A stretch of 64,000 nucleotides of DNA from Microbacterium thalli (GTDB lineage Bacteria > Actinomycetota > Actinomycetes > Actinomycetales > Microbacteriaceae): positions 478,732 to 542,731 of the forward strand of contig NZ_JAQZCH010000001.1 of NCBI RefSeq assembly GCF_028737325.1, written 5' to 3'. The notes under the pieces are model-generated. The model was not told the origin of the DNA and ran no database searches. It saw nothing but the letters and a program-made list of their open reading frames with translations. Positions 53,023 to 61,623 of this stretch are shown one piece after another. Position 1 is the stretch's first letter, and each line of letters starts with the position of its first letter. The position numbers and the translations under genes are program-made.

Positions 53023-54720
53023 TCAGTCCGCGAGGATCCAGACCGCCGTGTCGATCGGGAGCTCGGCCCCGTCGAGGGGACCGCTCGAGATCAGGATCTC
53101 ACCCTCGGGCAGGGCGACTGCGTCCGACCCGGTGTTCGCCACGACGAGGACGCCGCCGTTGCGGAACGCGACGACGTCGTCGCCGAGCTGCAGGTCGACC
53201 CACGTGAGCGAGCCGGCGCCGAGATCGTGACGGCGACGTGCGGCGAGCAGCTCGCGGTACAGCGACAGCGTCGAGGACGGGTCGTCGATCTGCGCCGAGC
53301 GAGCCAGGTCTGCCCACTCCTCGGGCTGCGGCAGCCACGAGGCGCCCGTGGTGCTGAAGCCGTAGGCGGGGGCGCCGGACTCCCACGGGATCGGCACGCG
53401 GCAGCCGTCGCGGCCGTAGCGCTCGCCCTCGGTGCGGAACCAGGTCGGATCCTGCCGCGCGGCGTCGGGCAGGTGCACGACCTCGGGAAGCCCGAGCTCC
53501 TCGCCCTGGTACACGTAGGCCGAGCCGGGCAGCGCCAGCATGAGGGTCGTGGCGGCGCGGGCGCGGGACAGGCCCACGACGGCATCCGGCTGTCCGGGGG
53601 AGTTCGGGCCGAGGCCGTGACCCTGGGGGTTCTCGGCGGTCAGCGCCAGACGCGACGCGTGACGCACGACGTCGTGGTTCGACAGCACCCAGGTCGCCGG
53701 TGCGCCGACGGCGGGGAAGGCCCGCAGCGACTCCGAGATCACCTCGGTGAGGTGGTCGGCGTCCCATTCGGTCTGCAGGTAGGGGAAGTTGAAGGCCTGG
53801 TGCATCTCGTCCTGGCGCACCCAGAGGGCCGTCTCGTCGACGGTCGGCAGCCACGCTTCGGCGCAGAGGGCGCGGTCGCCCTCGTACTCGGCGAGGATGC
53901 GGTTCCACCGGCGGTAGATGTCGTGCACGCCCTCCTGGCCCCAGTAGGGGACGTCGTCGCTGTCGCCGCCCATCGAGCCGGCGTCCTCGGCCGGGATGAA
54001 GTCCGGCAGGCCGTCCGACTTCACGAGACCGTGCGCCACGTCGACGCGGAAGCCGTCGACGCCGCGGTCGAGCCAGAAGCGGAGGATGCGCTCGAACTCG
54101 TCGCCCACCTCGGGGTTCGACCAGTCGAAGTCCGGCTGGGTCGAGTCGAACAGGTGCAGATACCACTGGCCGGGCGTGCCGTCCGGGTTGGTCGTGCGGG
54201 TCCAGGCGGGGCCGCCGAAGACCGACTCCCAGTTGTTGGGGGCTTCGTCGCCGTTCTCGCCGCGGCCGTCGCGGAAGATGTAGCGTGCGCGCTCGGGGCT
54301 GCCGGGCTCGGCGGCGAGGGCCTGCTGGAACCACACGTGCTGGTCGGACGAGTGGTTCGGGACAAGGTCGACGATGACCCGGATGCCGCGGTCGTGCGCC
54401 TCGGTCAGCATGGTGTCGAAGTCGGCAAGGGTGCCGAACAGCGGGTCGACGTCGCAGTAGTCGGCGACGTCGTAGCCGGCGTCCTTCTGCGGCGACCGGA
54501 AGAACGGGCTGAGCCACACGGCGTCGACGCCGAGGGTCGCCAGCGCGCTCAGGCGCGAGGTGATGCCGGCGAGGTCGCCGATGCCGTCGCCCGACGCGTC
54601 GGCGAAGGAGCGGGGGTAGATCTGATAGATCACCGCGGTGCGCCACCATTCGGCGCCGGGGCGGGAGATCCCGATCGGAGAGAGGGTGGATGCCACGGTG
54701 TCCACGGGTGAGGAGGTCAT
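53023..54720 (-). CDS. GH13 alpha-glucosidase
   Basis: 565 residues, cytosolic GH13 enzyme of the oligo-1,6-glucosidase/alpha-glucosidase type: AVIYQIYPRSFADASGDGIGDLAG, catalytic Asp in DGFRVDVAHGL, Glu in ALCAEAWLP and Asp in VLSNHDVVRH. It releases glucose from short alpha-glucosides taken up by sugar importers. It has no signal peptide. The ATG at 54720 is chosen from two close ones because it follows the LacI palindrome without a long overlap. Confidence 0.94.
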   Translation of the reverse strand: MTSSPVDTVASTLSPIGISRPGAEWWRTAVIYQIYPRSFADASGDGIGDLAGITSRLSALATLGVDAVWLSPFFRSPQKDAGYDVADYCDVDPLFGTLADFDTMLTEAHDRGIRVIVDLVPNHSSDQHVWFQQALAAEPGSPERARYIFRDGRGENGDEAPNNWESVFGGPAWTRTTNPDGTPGQWYLHLFDSTQPDFDWSNPEVGDEFERILRFWLDRGVDGFRVDVAHGLVKSDGLPDFIPAEDAGSMGGDSDDVPYWGQEGVHDIYRRWNRILAEYEGDRALCAEAWLPTVDETALWVRQDEMHQAFNFPYLQTEWDADHLTEVISESLRAFPAVGAPATWVLSNHDVVRHASRLALTAENPQGHGLGPNSPGQPDAVVGLSRARAATTLMLALPGSAYVYQGEELGLPEVVHLPDAARQDPTWFRTEGERYGRDGCRVPIPWESGAPAYGFSTTGASWLPQPEEWADLARSAQIDDPSSTLSLYRELLAARRRHDLGAGSLTWVDLQLGDDVVAFRNGGVLVVANTGSDAVALPEGEILISSGPLDGAELPIDTAVWILAD

Positions 54721-54734
54721 GCGCGTCAGCATAA

Positions 54735-54748
54735 TGCAAGCGCTTGCA
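54735..54748. promoter_or_regulatory. LacI-type operator
   Basis: TGCAAGCGCTTGCA is a perfect 14-bp palindrome with the central CG and the TGCAAGC half-site of sugar-responsive LacI regulators. It lies 15 bases before the alpha-glucosidase ATG and 47 bases before the divergent apt GTG. The regulator encoded at 51966-52976 is the obvious ligand. Confidence 0.8.
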
Positions 54749-54794
54749 GTCGCGCGAACGATCCGAACCTTCGAGCGCCGTCTAGGGTGGTTCG

Positions 54795-55313
54795 GTGACC
54801 TCCGACCCCCTCGAGCACGCCGAGTCGCTCATCGCGCTCATCCCGGACTTCCCCGAACCGGGCATCCTCTTCCGCGACATCTCGCCGCTGCTGGCCGACG
54901 CCGCCGCGCTGCACACCGTGATCGAGGCGATCGTGGCGCCCTTCGCCCGCGAGTTCGACGTCGTCGCCGGCGTCGAAGCGCGCGGATTCCTCATCGCCGG
55001 AGCCGTGGCCGCGGCCAGCGGTGTCGGCATGGTGCCGATCCGCAAGGCCGGCAAGCTGCCGCGCCCGGCGGCATCCATCTCGTACGACCTCGAGTACGGT
55101 CAGGCGACCATCGAGATGGCCGACGACCTGCCCCGCGGCACCCGCGTGCTGCTCGTCGACGATGTGCTCGCGACCGGCGGCACGCTGCGCGCGGCGCAGC
55201 GCCTGCTCGAGGGCCTCGGCCACCGCACCGTCGGAACCGCCGTGCTCATGGAGCTGTCCGACCTCGGCGGACAGGACGTCTGCGGGCCGGTGCACACCAT
55301 CTTCCGCGTCTGA
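54795..55313 (+). CDS. apt: adenine phosphoribosyltransferase
   Basis: 172 residues. It converts adenine and PRPP into AMP for purine salvage. The PRPP loop VLLVDDVLATGGT, the flexible loop RPAASISYDLEYGQATIEM and the entry LIPDFPEPGILFRDISPLL are diagnostic. GTG at 54795 is preceded by TAGGGT at 54783-54788 with 6 bases between and no ribosome site, so the transcript probably starts at the GTG. It stands before the purine catabolic cluster. Confidence 0.95.
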   Translation: MTSDPLEHAESLIALIPDFPEPGILFRDISPLLADAAALHTVIEAIVAPFAREFDVVAGVEARGFLIAGAVAAASGVGMVPIRKAGKLPRPAASISYDLEYGQATIEMADDLPRGTRVLLVDDVLATGGTLRAAQRLLEGLGHRTVGTAVLMELSDLGGQDVCGPVHTIFRV

Positions 55314-55366
55314 CGCCGCGCGCGCAGCGCATCCCCGCGACCACCGCGCCGTCTATCATCGGTGCC

Positions 55367-56005
55367 GTGGGAGCCGATCGCGCCGAGGCCGACCTGCCCG
55401 CGTCGATCGGGCGGCGACTCCGGGCGTTGCGAGCCCGGACGGGACGATCGCTCGCGTCCGTCGCGCGTGAGTTGGGCATCTCGTCCAGCGCGTTGTCGCA
55501 GATCGAGACCGGCGCCATGCAGCCCTCGGTGCATCGGCTCGTCGAGCTGGTAGGCGTGCTGGGCGCGCCGGTGTCGGCCATCTTCGACGACCACGCGGTC
55601 GCGGCCTCTCCCGACCCGGGCACCGCGGGCGACCTCGCCGAGCCCGTGCCCGGCGTCTTCGTCGCGCGCAGCGGGACCGAGACCACCGCGCACCTCGGGC
55701 AGGGGGTGACCTACCGCCGGCTGACCCCGGTGCCCATCCCCGGCGTCGAGCACTTCGAGTCGACCTATCCGCCGGGCGCGAGCTCGAGCGCCGACGGCGG
55801 GCTGCTCGTGCACGCCGGCTACGAGAGCGGCCGAGTGGTCAGCGGGACTCTCACCTTCGAGTTCGCCGACGGCGAGGTCGAGCTCGGTCCGGGCGAGTCG
55901 TTGTCGTTCGCGGCATCCCGTCCGCACCGCGTCGCCAACCGCACCGACCGCGTGGCCGTCGCGACGTGGCTCACGGTCGTGGGCGCCACCGCTCCCGCCG
56001 ACTGA
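55367..56005 (+). CDS. XRE-cupin transcriptional regulator
   Basis: 212 residues. The HTH (about 12-67, IGRRLRALRARTGRSLASVARELGISSSALSQIETGAMQPSVHRL) is linked to a C-terminal cupin (about 135-205, HAGYESGRVVSGTLTFEFADGEVELGPGESLSFAASRPHRVAN). Such regulators often control catabolism of amino acids or purines. The GTG is preceded by TATCAT (55354-55359), 7 bases away, with no ribosome site, so it is probably leaderless. It lies directly before the allantoin cluster on the same strand and is the likely specific regulator. Confidence 0.9.
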   Translation: MGADRAEADLPASIGRRLRALRARTGRSLASVARELGISSSALSQIETGAMQPSVHRLVELVGVLGAPVSAIFDDHAVAASPDPGTAGDLAEPVPGVFVARSGTETTAHLGQGVTYRRLTPVPIPGVEHFESTYPPGASSSADGGLLVHAGYESGRVVSGTLTFEFADGEVELGPGESLSFAASRPHRVANRTDRVAVATWLTVVGATAPAD

Positions 56006-56028
56006 CCGGCGGGCATCTTCACGCCGTC

Positions 56029-56071
56029 GTTACACGGCAGAAACCAGCCCGCACGCGTTAAGCCATAGCTT
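56029..56071 (+). promoter_or_regulatory. GlnR-type box and promoter of the allantoin permease gene
   Basis: GTTAC-N6-GAAAC at 56029-56044 matches the actinobacterial GlnR half-site pair. Twenty-one bases after it lies TAGCTT (56066-56071), a TANNNT -10. The last 17 bases, GCGTTAAGCCATAGCTT, recur exactly before the allantoinase gene at the same distance from an equivalent box. No normal -35 is present, as expected for an activator-dependent promoter. Confidence 0.75.
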
Positions 56072-56142
56072 CATGTGTCAGCACCACCTCACCCAGGCTC
56101 CACCTCGCCGGGGCTTCGCGCCCCTCCCTGGAAGGCACGCAC

Positions 56143-57759
56143 ATGACTGCTCCCGACAACACCCTCGCGCCTGCCGCGACGGCCCCGCATGACCTCCTCG
56201 CCGTCGCCGGTGATCCCGGAGGAGGAGGCAACGTCCGGCCCGGCTACGACCCGCGCCTGGCGAACGAGGACCTCGCACCGCTGCGCACGCAGAAGTGGAC
56301 CTGGTACAACATCTTCGCCTTCTGGATGTCGGACGTGCACTCGGTCGGCGGCTACGTGACCGCCGGCTCGCTCTTCGCCCTCGGCATCGCCGCCTGGCAG
56401 GTGCTGGTCGCGCTCGTCGTCGGCATCGTCATCGTGCAGGTGTTCGCGAACCTCGTCGCCAAGCCGAGCCAGAAGACGGGCGTGCCCTACCCGGTCGTCA
56501 ACCGCGCGATCTTCGGGGTGCGGGGCGCGAACATCCCCGCCGTCATCCGCGGCATCATCGCGATCGCCTGGTACGGCGTGCAGACCTTCCTGGCGGCCCA
56601 GTCCCTCAACATCGTCTTCCTCAAGTTCATCCCGGGGTCGGCGGCGCTGCTCGACGTCAGCTTCCTCGGGCTGTCGGCTCTGGGCTGGATCTCGTTCGCG
56701 ATCCTCTGGGTGGCGCAGGTCGCGCTGTTCTGGAACGGCATGGAGGTCATCCGCCGCTTCATCGACTTCGCCGGACCCGCCGTCTACGTCGTCATGATCG
56801 TGCTCGCGATCTACCTCGTCAGCCAGGCCGGCTGGGAGAACATCGACCTCAACCTCTCCGACCCCACCGCCGCGCCGAACGACTTCTGGGGAACGCTCGG
56901 GCTCATGGCGATGGCCGTCGGCATCGTCGTGGCGTACTTCGCCGGACCCATGCTGAACTTCGGCGACTTCGCCCGCTACGGCCGCTCGTTCGGCGAGGTC
57001 AAGAAGGGCAACTTCTGGGGCCTGCCGATCAACTTCCTGTTCTTCTCGATCCTGACCGTCCTCACCGCTGCGGCCACGCTGCCGGTCTTCGGCGAGCTGA
57101 TCCTCGACCCCATTCACACGGTCGAGGCCATCGACACCCCCTTCGCCATCCTGCTCGGCGGCCTCACCTTCGTCACTGCGACGGTGGGCATCAACATCGT
57201 GGCGAACTTCATCGCGCCGGCCTTCGACTTCTCCAACGTCGCCCCGCAGAAGATCTCGTGGCGCATGGGCGGCATGATCGCGGCGGTCGGGTCGGTGTTC
57301 CTCATGCCCTGGAACTGGTACTCGGATGCCACCGCCATCCACTACTCGCTCGGCATCCTGGCCGCGCTGATCGGACCGCTGTTCGGACTGCTCGTCGCCG
57401 GGTACTACGTCGCCGCGAAGCAGCGCATCAAGACCGACGACATGTTCACGATGTCGGAGAAGGGCGCCTACTGGTACCGCAACGGCTACAACCCCAACGC
57501 GATGAAGACGCTGCTGGTCGCCGGCATCCCGACCATCCTCATCGCGATCCTGCCCAAGACCTTCGCCGACGCGGGCCTGTTCGACGTGTCGTGGATCGGC
57601 AACTTCACCTGGTTCATCGGCTGCGCGCTCGGTTTCCTCGCGTTCGTGGTGTTCGAGCGGCGCGACCCGCAGGTGCCGACCTTCGCAGGCGAGACCGAGG
57701 GCATCTCGGACGGCACCGCGCCTGAGTCGGCACCCGCCGCGGCGGAGACCGTCGCGTGA
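56143..57759 (+). CDS. NCS1 family permease (allantoin/purine type)
   Basis: 538 residues, twelve helices. The family motifs are FWMSDVHSVGGYVTAGSLF in helix 1, QKTGVPYPVVNRAIFGVRGANIPAVIRGIIAIAWYGVQTFLA, and NFGDFARYGRSFGEVKKGNFWGLPINF. It is a proton- or sodium-coupled importer of allantoin, hydantoins or nucleobases. The pathway of its neighbours makes allantoin the first guess. GGAAGG precedes the ATG. Its stop overlaps the racemase GTG (GTGA). Confidence 0.93.
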   Translation: MTAPDNTLAPAATAPHDLLAVAGDPGGGGNVRPGYDPRLANEDLAPLRTQKWTWYNIFAFWMSDVHSVGGYVTAGSLFALGIAAWQVLVALVVGIVIVQVFANLVAKPSQKTGVPYPVVNRAIFGVRGANIPAVIRGIIAIAWYGVQTFLAAQSLNIVFLKFIPGSAALLDVSFLGLSALGWISFAILWVAQVALFWNGMEVIRRFIDFAGPAVYVVMIVLAIYLVSQAGWENIDLNLSDPTAAPNDFWGTLGLMAMAVGIVVAYFAGPMLNFGDFARYGRSFGEVKKGNFWGLPINFLFFSILTVLTAAATLPVFGELILDPIHTVEAIDTPFAILLGGLTFVTATVGINIVANFIAPAFDFSNVAPQKISWRMGGMIAAVGSVFLMPWNWYSDATAIHYSLGILAALIGPLFGLLVAGYYVAAKQRIKTDDMFTMSEKGAYWYRNGYNPNAMKTLLVAGIPTILIAILPKTFADAGLFDVSWIGNFTWFIGCALGFLAFVVFERRDPQVPTFAGETEGISDGTAPESAPAAAETVA

Positions 57760-58466
57760 AGATCACCCTGATCAACCCCAACACCTCCCGGGCGATGACG
57801 GCGAAGATCGCCGCAGCCGCCCGGGAGGTCGCGGGCCCCGGTGTCGAGATCGCCGCGGTGTGCCCCGAGACCGGGCCGGCGGCGATCGAGAGCCACGTCG
57901 ACGAAGCCTTCGCCGCGGTCGCGATCGTGCGCCTCATCGAGGACGACATCGCGGCGGGCGGCAGCGACGCCTACGTCATCGCCTGCTTCGGCGACCCCGG
58001 CGTCGACGCCGCCCGCGAGCTCGTCGACGTGCCGGTCATCGGAATCGCCGAGGCGGCCATGCACGTCGCGACGCTGTCGGGGCGGCACTTCGCCGTCGTG
58101 ACGACACTCAGCCGAACGCTGGGTCGCGCCCGCGATCTGCTGGCGCGCTACGGGATGGGGCGGGCGTGCGTCTCGCTCGTCGGGTCGGGCATCCCCGTCC
58201 TCGAGCTCGAAGACACCGCGTCGACGTCGTACGAGCGGATCGCCGCGCTCGCCGCGGACGAGGTGACCGCGGGTGCCGACGTCATCGTGCTCGGATGCGC
58301 GGGCATGACCGACCTGTGCCACGCGCTGACGGCGCGGGTGGGTGTGCCGGTCATCGACGGCGTCGGTGCGGCGGTCGGCCTGGCCGCGACGATGGTGCGG
58401 ATGCGGGTGGGCACGAGTAAGCGCGACGAGTACGCCCCGCCGCCGCGGGCCGCCGTCGCGGTGTGA
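57756..58466 (+). CDS. hydantoin/allantoin racemase (Asp/Glu racemase superfamily)
   Basis: 236 residues. The two catalytic cysteines lie in YVIACFGDPGVD and VIVLGCAGMTDL. The start LINPNTSRAMTAKIAAAA is the typical N-terminus of HyuE/HpxA. It probably interconverts (R)- and (S)-allantoin so that all of the substrate reaches the stereospecific allantoinase. It is translationally coupled to the NCS1 permease. Confidence 0.92.
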   Translation: MKITLINPNTSRAMTAKIAAAAREVAGPGVEIAAVCPETGPAAIESHVDEAFAAVAIVRLIEDDIAAGGSDAYVIACFGDPGVDAARELVDVPVIGIAEAAMHVATLSGRHFAVVTTLSRTLGRARDLLARYGMGRACVSLVGSGIPVLELEDTASTSYERIAALAADEVTAGADVIVLGCAGMTDLCHALTARVGVPVIDGVGAAVGLAATMVRMRVGTSKRDEYAPPPRAAVAV

Positions 58467-58500
58467 GCTCGTGTCGCGATCGGCGCGGTGTCACACGAGT

Positions 58501-58543
58501 GTTACATCGGGGAAACCCTCGCGGCGGCGTTAAGCCATAGCTT
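58501..58543 (+). promoter_or_regulatory. GlnR-type box and promoter of the allantoinase operon
   Basis: GTTAC-N6-GAAAC at 58501-58516, then after exactly the same spacing the 17-bp core GCGTTAAGCCATAGCTT (58527-58543) ending in the -10 TAGCTT. It lies about 60 bases before the allantoinase start. Agreement in both box and spacing with 56029-56071 is seen directly. GlnR as the binding protein follows from its known consensus. Confidence 0.75.
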
Positions 58544-58600
58544 GATATATGTCCCTGCGCACCGCCGAGCGGTGTCGCTCGCCCCGAGCCGGGAGTTCTC

Positions 58601-60010
58601 GTGACCGCATCCCCTCCGTCGCGCTTCGTCGTGCGCGCACCGCGCGCCTTCGATGGGAGCGGGTTCGTGCCCGCCGCCGTCGTCGTCGATGAGGGGCGCA
58701 TCGTCGACATCCTGGCCGTCGACGCGCCCATCGCCGGTGCCGCGGAGGTGGCGATCGCCGACGACGCGGTGCTGCTGCCGGGACTGGTCGACTCGCACGT
58801 GCACATCAACGAGCCCGGCCGCACGGAATGGGAAGGGTTCCGTTCGGCGACGCTCGCCGCCGCGGCGGGCGGCATCACCACGCTCGTCGACATGCCGCTG
58901 AACTCGGTGCCGCCGACCACCACCGTGCCGGCGCTCGAGGTCAAGCGCGCGGCGGCCGCGGCATCCGCCTTCGTCGATGTCGGCTTCTGGGGCGGTGCCG
59001 TCCCCGAGAACCTCGGACGGCTCGGACCGCTGCACGAGGCGGGCGTGTACGGCTTCAAGTGCTTCTTGGCACCGTCGGGCGTCGACGAGTTCGGCCACCT
59101 CGACCGCGCGCAGCTGCGAGCCGCGATGGACGAGGTCGCCGCCCTCGGCTCGCGATTGATCGTGCACGCCGAAGACCCCGCCCTGCTCGGCGCCGACGGG
59201 GCGCTCGGGCGTGGCTACGAGGCCTTCCTCGCGTCGCGGCCCGCAGCGAGCGAGGCATCCGCGATCGACGCCGTCATCGCCGCCGCGCGGGCCAGCGGCG
59301 CACGCGCGCACATCCTGCACCTGAGCGACGCGCGCTCGCTGCCCGCGATCCGCGCCGCGCGCGCGGACGGCGTCGCCCTGACCGTCGAGACCTGCCCCCA
59401 CTACCTCACGCTCATCGCCGAGGACATCCCCGACGGCGCCGCCGAGTTCAAGTGCTGCCCGCCGATCCGCGAGGCCTCGAACCGCGACCTGCTCTGGCAG
59501 GGCGTGGTCGACGGGACGATCGACGCGATCGTCAGCGACCACTCGCCCTCGACGGTCGATCTCAAGCGCGCCGGCGACGGTGACTTCGGCCTCGCCTGGG
59601 GCGGGATCGCGGGACTGCAGGTGGGGCTGTCGGCGGTGTGGACCGAGGCGCACGCGCGCGGCATCCCGCTCGAGACGATCCTGCCGCTGTTCACGACCGG
59701 GCCGGCCGCCGTCGCGGGCCTGAGCGGGGTCGGCCGCATCGAGGTCGGCGCGCCGGCGCACCTCGCGGTGTTCGCGCCCGACGACGCGCTGCGCATCGAC
59801 GCCGCCGCGCTGCGCCACCGCAATCCGATCTCGGCCTACGACGGACGGATGCTGCGGGGGCGCGTCCGTCGCACGTGGCTGCGCGGTCGCAGCGTCTTCG
59901 ACTCCACCCTCGGCGGCGCCGGCGAGGCTCCTGCGACGCGCGGAGCGCCGGGCGGACGGCTGCGTTCGCGCACCGATGGGCTCATCGGAGCGATGGGAGA
60001 CCCGCGATGA
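58601..60010 (+). CDS. allB: allantoinase
   Basis: 469 residues, metal-dependent cyclic amidohydrolase that opens allantoin to allantoate. Metal ligands: LVDSHVHINEPGRTEWEGF, a Lys in YGFKCFLAPSG (carboxylated), HAEDPALL, HILHLSDA and SDHSPST. These are the AllB signatures. GTG with GGGAG upstream. It overlaps the next gene by four bases (ATGA). Confidence 0.95.
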   Translation: MTASPPSRFVVRAPRAFDGSGFVPAAVVVDEGRIVDILAVDAPIAGAAEVAIADDAVLLPGLVDSHVHINEPGRTEWEGFRSATLAAAAGGITTLVDMPLNSVPPTTTVPALEVKRAAAAASAFVDVGFWGGAVPENLGRLGPLHEAGVYGFKCFLAPSGVDEFGHLDRAQLRAAMDEVAALGSRLIVHAEDPALLGADGALGRGYEAFLASRPAASEASAIDAVIAAARASGARAHILHLSDARSLPAIRAARADGVALTVETCPHYLTLIAEDIPDGAAEFKCCPPIREASNRDLLWQGVVDGTIDAIVSDHSPSTVDLKRAGDGDFGLAWGGIAGLQVGLSAVWTEAHARGIPLETILPLFTTGPAAVAGLSGVGRIEVGAPAHLAVFAPDDALRIDAAALRHRNPISAYDGRMLRGRVRRTWLRGRSVFDSTLGGAGEAPATRGAPGGRLRSRTDGLIGAMGDPR

Positions 60011-61623
60011 CCGGCGCCGTGACCGGTGACCCGAACGGCATCCCCGCCGACCTGCGGGCGGCCTTCGACGCGTACGAGCGCGCGCTCGCCGACAACGACC
60101 TCGACGCGCTCGGCGCGGCATTCGCACCCGGACCCGACACGCTGCGCGGCGACGGCGCGGGCCTGCTGGTCGGTCACGATGCGATCAGCGCGTTCCGGGG
60201 CATCCGCGGCGGCGTGCCGGCCCGCTCGATCGAGAGCATCGAGTACCGGCCGCTCGCACCCGACACGGCCCTGCTGGTGTCGGTGTCGCGGTTCCACCGG
60301 GGCGGCCGCGGCCTGCAGACCCAGGTGTGGCAGCGCATCGACGGGCGGTGGCTGATCACCGCGGCGCACGTCACGCCGCGCCCGGCGCCGTTCGACCGCG
60401 CGATCTGGCGTACCGTCGGCGACCCGTTGTACCAGGGCGCGTGGGAGGGGCCGCTGGCGGGCCTGACGGTCGCGGTGAAAGACCTCTTCGCGATCAAGGG
60501 GTACCGGATCGGTGCGGGCAACCCCGCCTTCCTCGCCGACGCCCGCCCCGAGACGACGACGGCCCCGGCGGTCGGTGACCTGCTGCGCGGTGGCGCCTCG
60601 CTGCGCGGCATCGCCCGCACCGACGAGTTCGCGTACTCCGTCGCCGGCGACAACGCCCACTACGGCACCCCGCCGAACGTCACGGTTCCGGGAGCACTGC
60701 CCGGCGGGTCGTCGAGCGGACCGGCATCCGCCGTCGCCGCCGGTCAGGCCGACATCGGCCTCGCGACCGACACGGCCGGATCGGTCCGCGTTCCGGCGTC
60801 CTACCAGGGGCTCTGGGGGCTGCGCACGACCCACGACCTCGTGCCGCGACAGGGGATGCTGCCGCTCGCGCAGAGCTTCGACACCGTGGGGTGGCTCACC
60901 CGCGACGGCGCCACGCTGCAGCGCGTCGCCCAGTGGTGCCTGAGCTTCGACGGCTCGGACAGCACCGAGCAGCCCCTCGGGGCGTCCGAGGCCGACCTGC
61001 CGTGGCGCTTCGTGATCCCCGACGAGGTCGTGGCCGCGGCCGACGCCGGCACCCGCGCCGCGTTCCTCGAGCTGACGTCGCGGCTCGAGGACGCGGCTGG
61101 GCCGCCCGCGCTCGAGCGCGCGAGCATCGGCGACCTCGACGACTACCTCGAGGCGTTCCGGACCGTGCAGGGCGCGGAGGCCTGGCGCAACAACGGCGCC
61201 TGGCTCTCGGCTCACCCCGACGCCACGGGCGCGGCTGTCGCGGCGCGGTTCCGCGGCGCCGCTGCGGTGACGCCCGCCGACGAGGCCGACGCCCGCGCGG
61301 CGCTCGCACCGCTGGCGGAACGCTTGCACGCCCTCGTCGCGGACGCGGTGCTGCTGCTGCCGACCGTGCCCGGACCCGCGCCGGCCGTCACGACCGACCC
61401 CGACCGGATGGATGCCGTCCGCCGCGACACCCTGCGGATGACCACGCCCGCCGCCGTCGCGGGCCTGCCAGCGATCTCGGTGCCGCTCCTGACCGTCCCG
61501 TCCCCGCACGGTGCCGCGCCCGTCGGAGTGAGCCTCGTCTCGCGCGCCGGCACCGACCTCGCCCTCGTGCGCCTCGCGCGCCGCCTCGCCACGTTCCTCG
61601 ACCCCCGGATGGACCCCCGATGA
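60007..61623 (+). CDS. AtzH-like (DUF3225) - amidase signature fusion protein
   Basis: 538 residues with two domains. Residues ~10-125 match DUF3225/AtzH, a NTF2-like fold (FDAYERALADNDLDALGAAFAPGPDTLRGDG, TQVWQRIDGRWLITAAHVT). Residues ~140-535 are an amidase signature hydrolase with the Lys in TVAVKDLFAIKG, GGSSSGPASAVAAG and the nucleophilic Ser in DTAGSVRVPAS. It lies between allantoinase and the ureidoglycine aminotransferase, coupled at both ends. It may hydrolyse an amide by-product of allantoin breakdown, such as oxamate, carboxylated urea or allophanate. The actual substrate is unknown. Confidence 0.88.
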   Translation: MTGAVTGDPNGIPADLRAAFDAYERALADNDLDALGAAFAPGPDTLRGDGAGLLVGHDAISAFRGIRGGVPARSIESIEYRPLAPDTALLVSVSRFHRGGRGLQTQVWQRIDGRWLITAAHVTPRPAPFDRAIWRTVGDPLYQGAWEGPLAGLTVAVKDLFAIKGYRIGAGNPAFLADARPETTTAPAVGDLLRGGASLRGIARTDEFAYSVAGDNAHYGTPPNVTVPGALPGGSSSGPASAVAAGQADIGLATDTAGSVRVPASYQGLWGLRTTHDLVPRQGMLPLAQSFDTVGWLTRDGATLQRVAQWCLSFDGSDSTEQPLGASEADLPWRFVIPDEVVAAADAGTRAAFLELTSRLEDAAGPPALERASIGDLDDYLEAFRTVQGAEAWRNNGAWLSAHPDATGAAVAARFRGAAAVTPADEADARAALAPLAERLHALVADAVLLLPTVPGPAPAVTTDPDRMDAVRRDTLRMTTPAAVAGLPAISVPLLTVPSPHGAAPVGVSLVSRAGTDLALVRLARRLATFLDPRMDPR

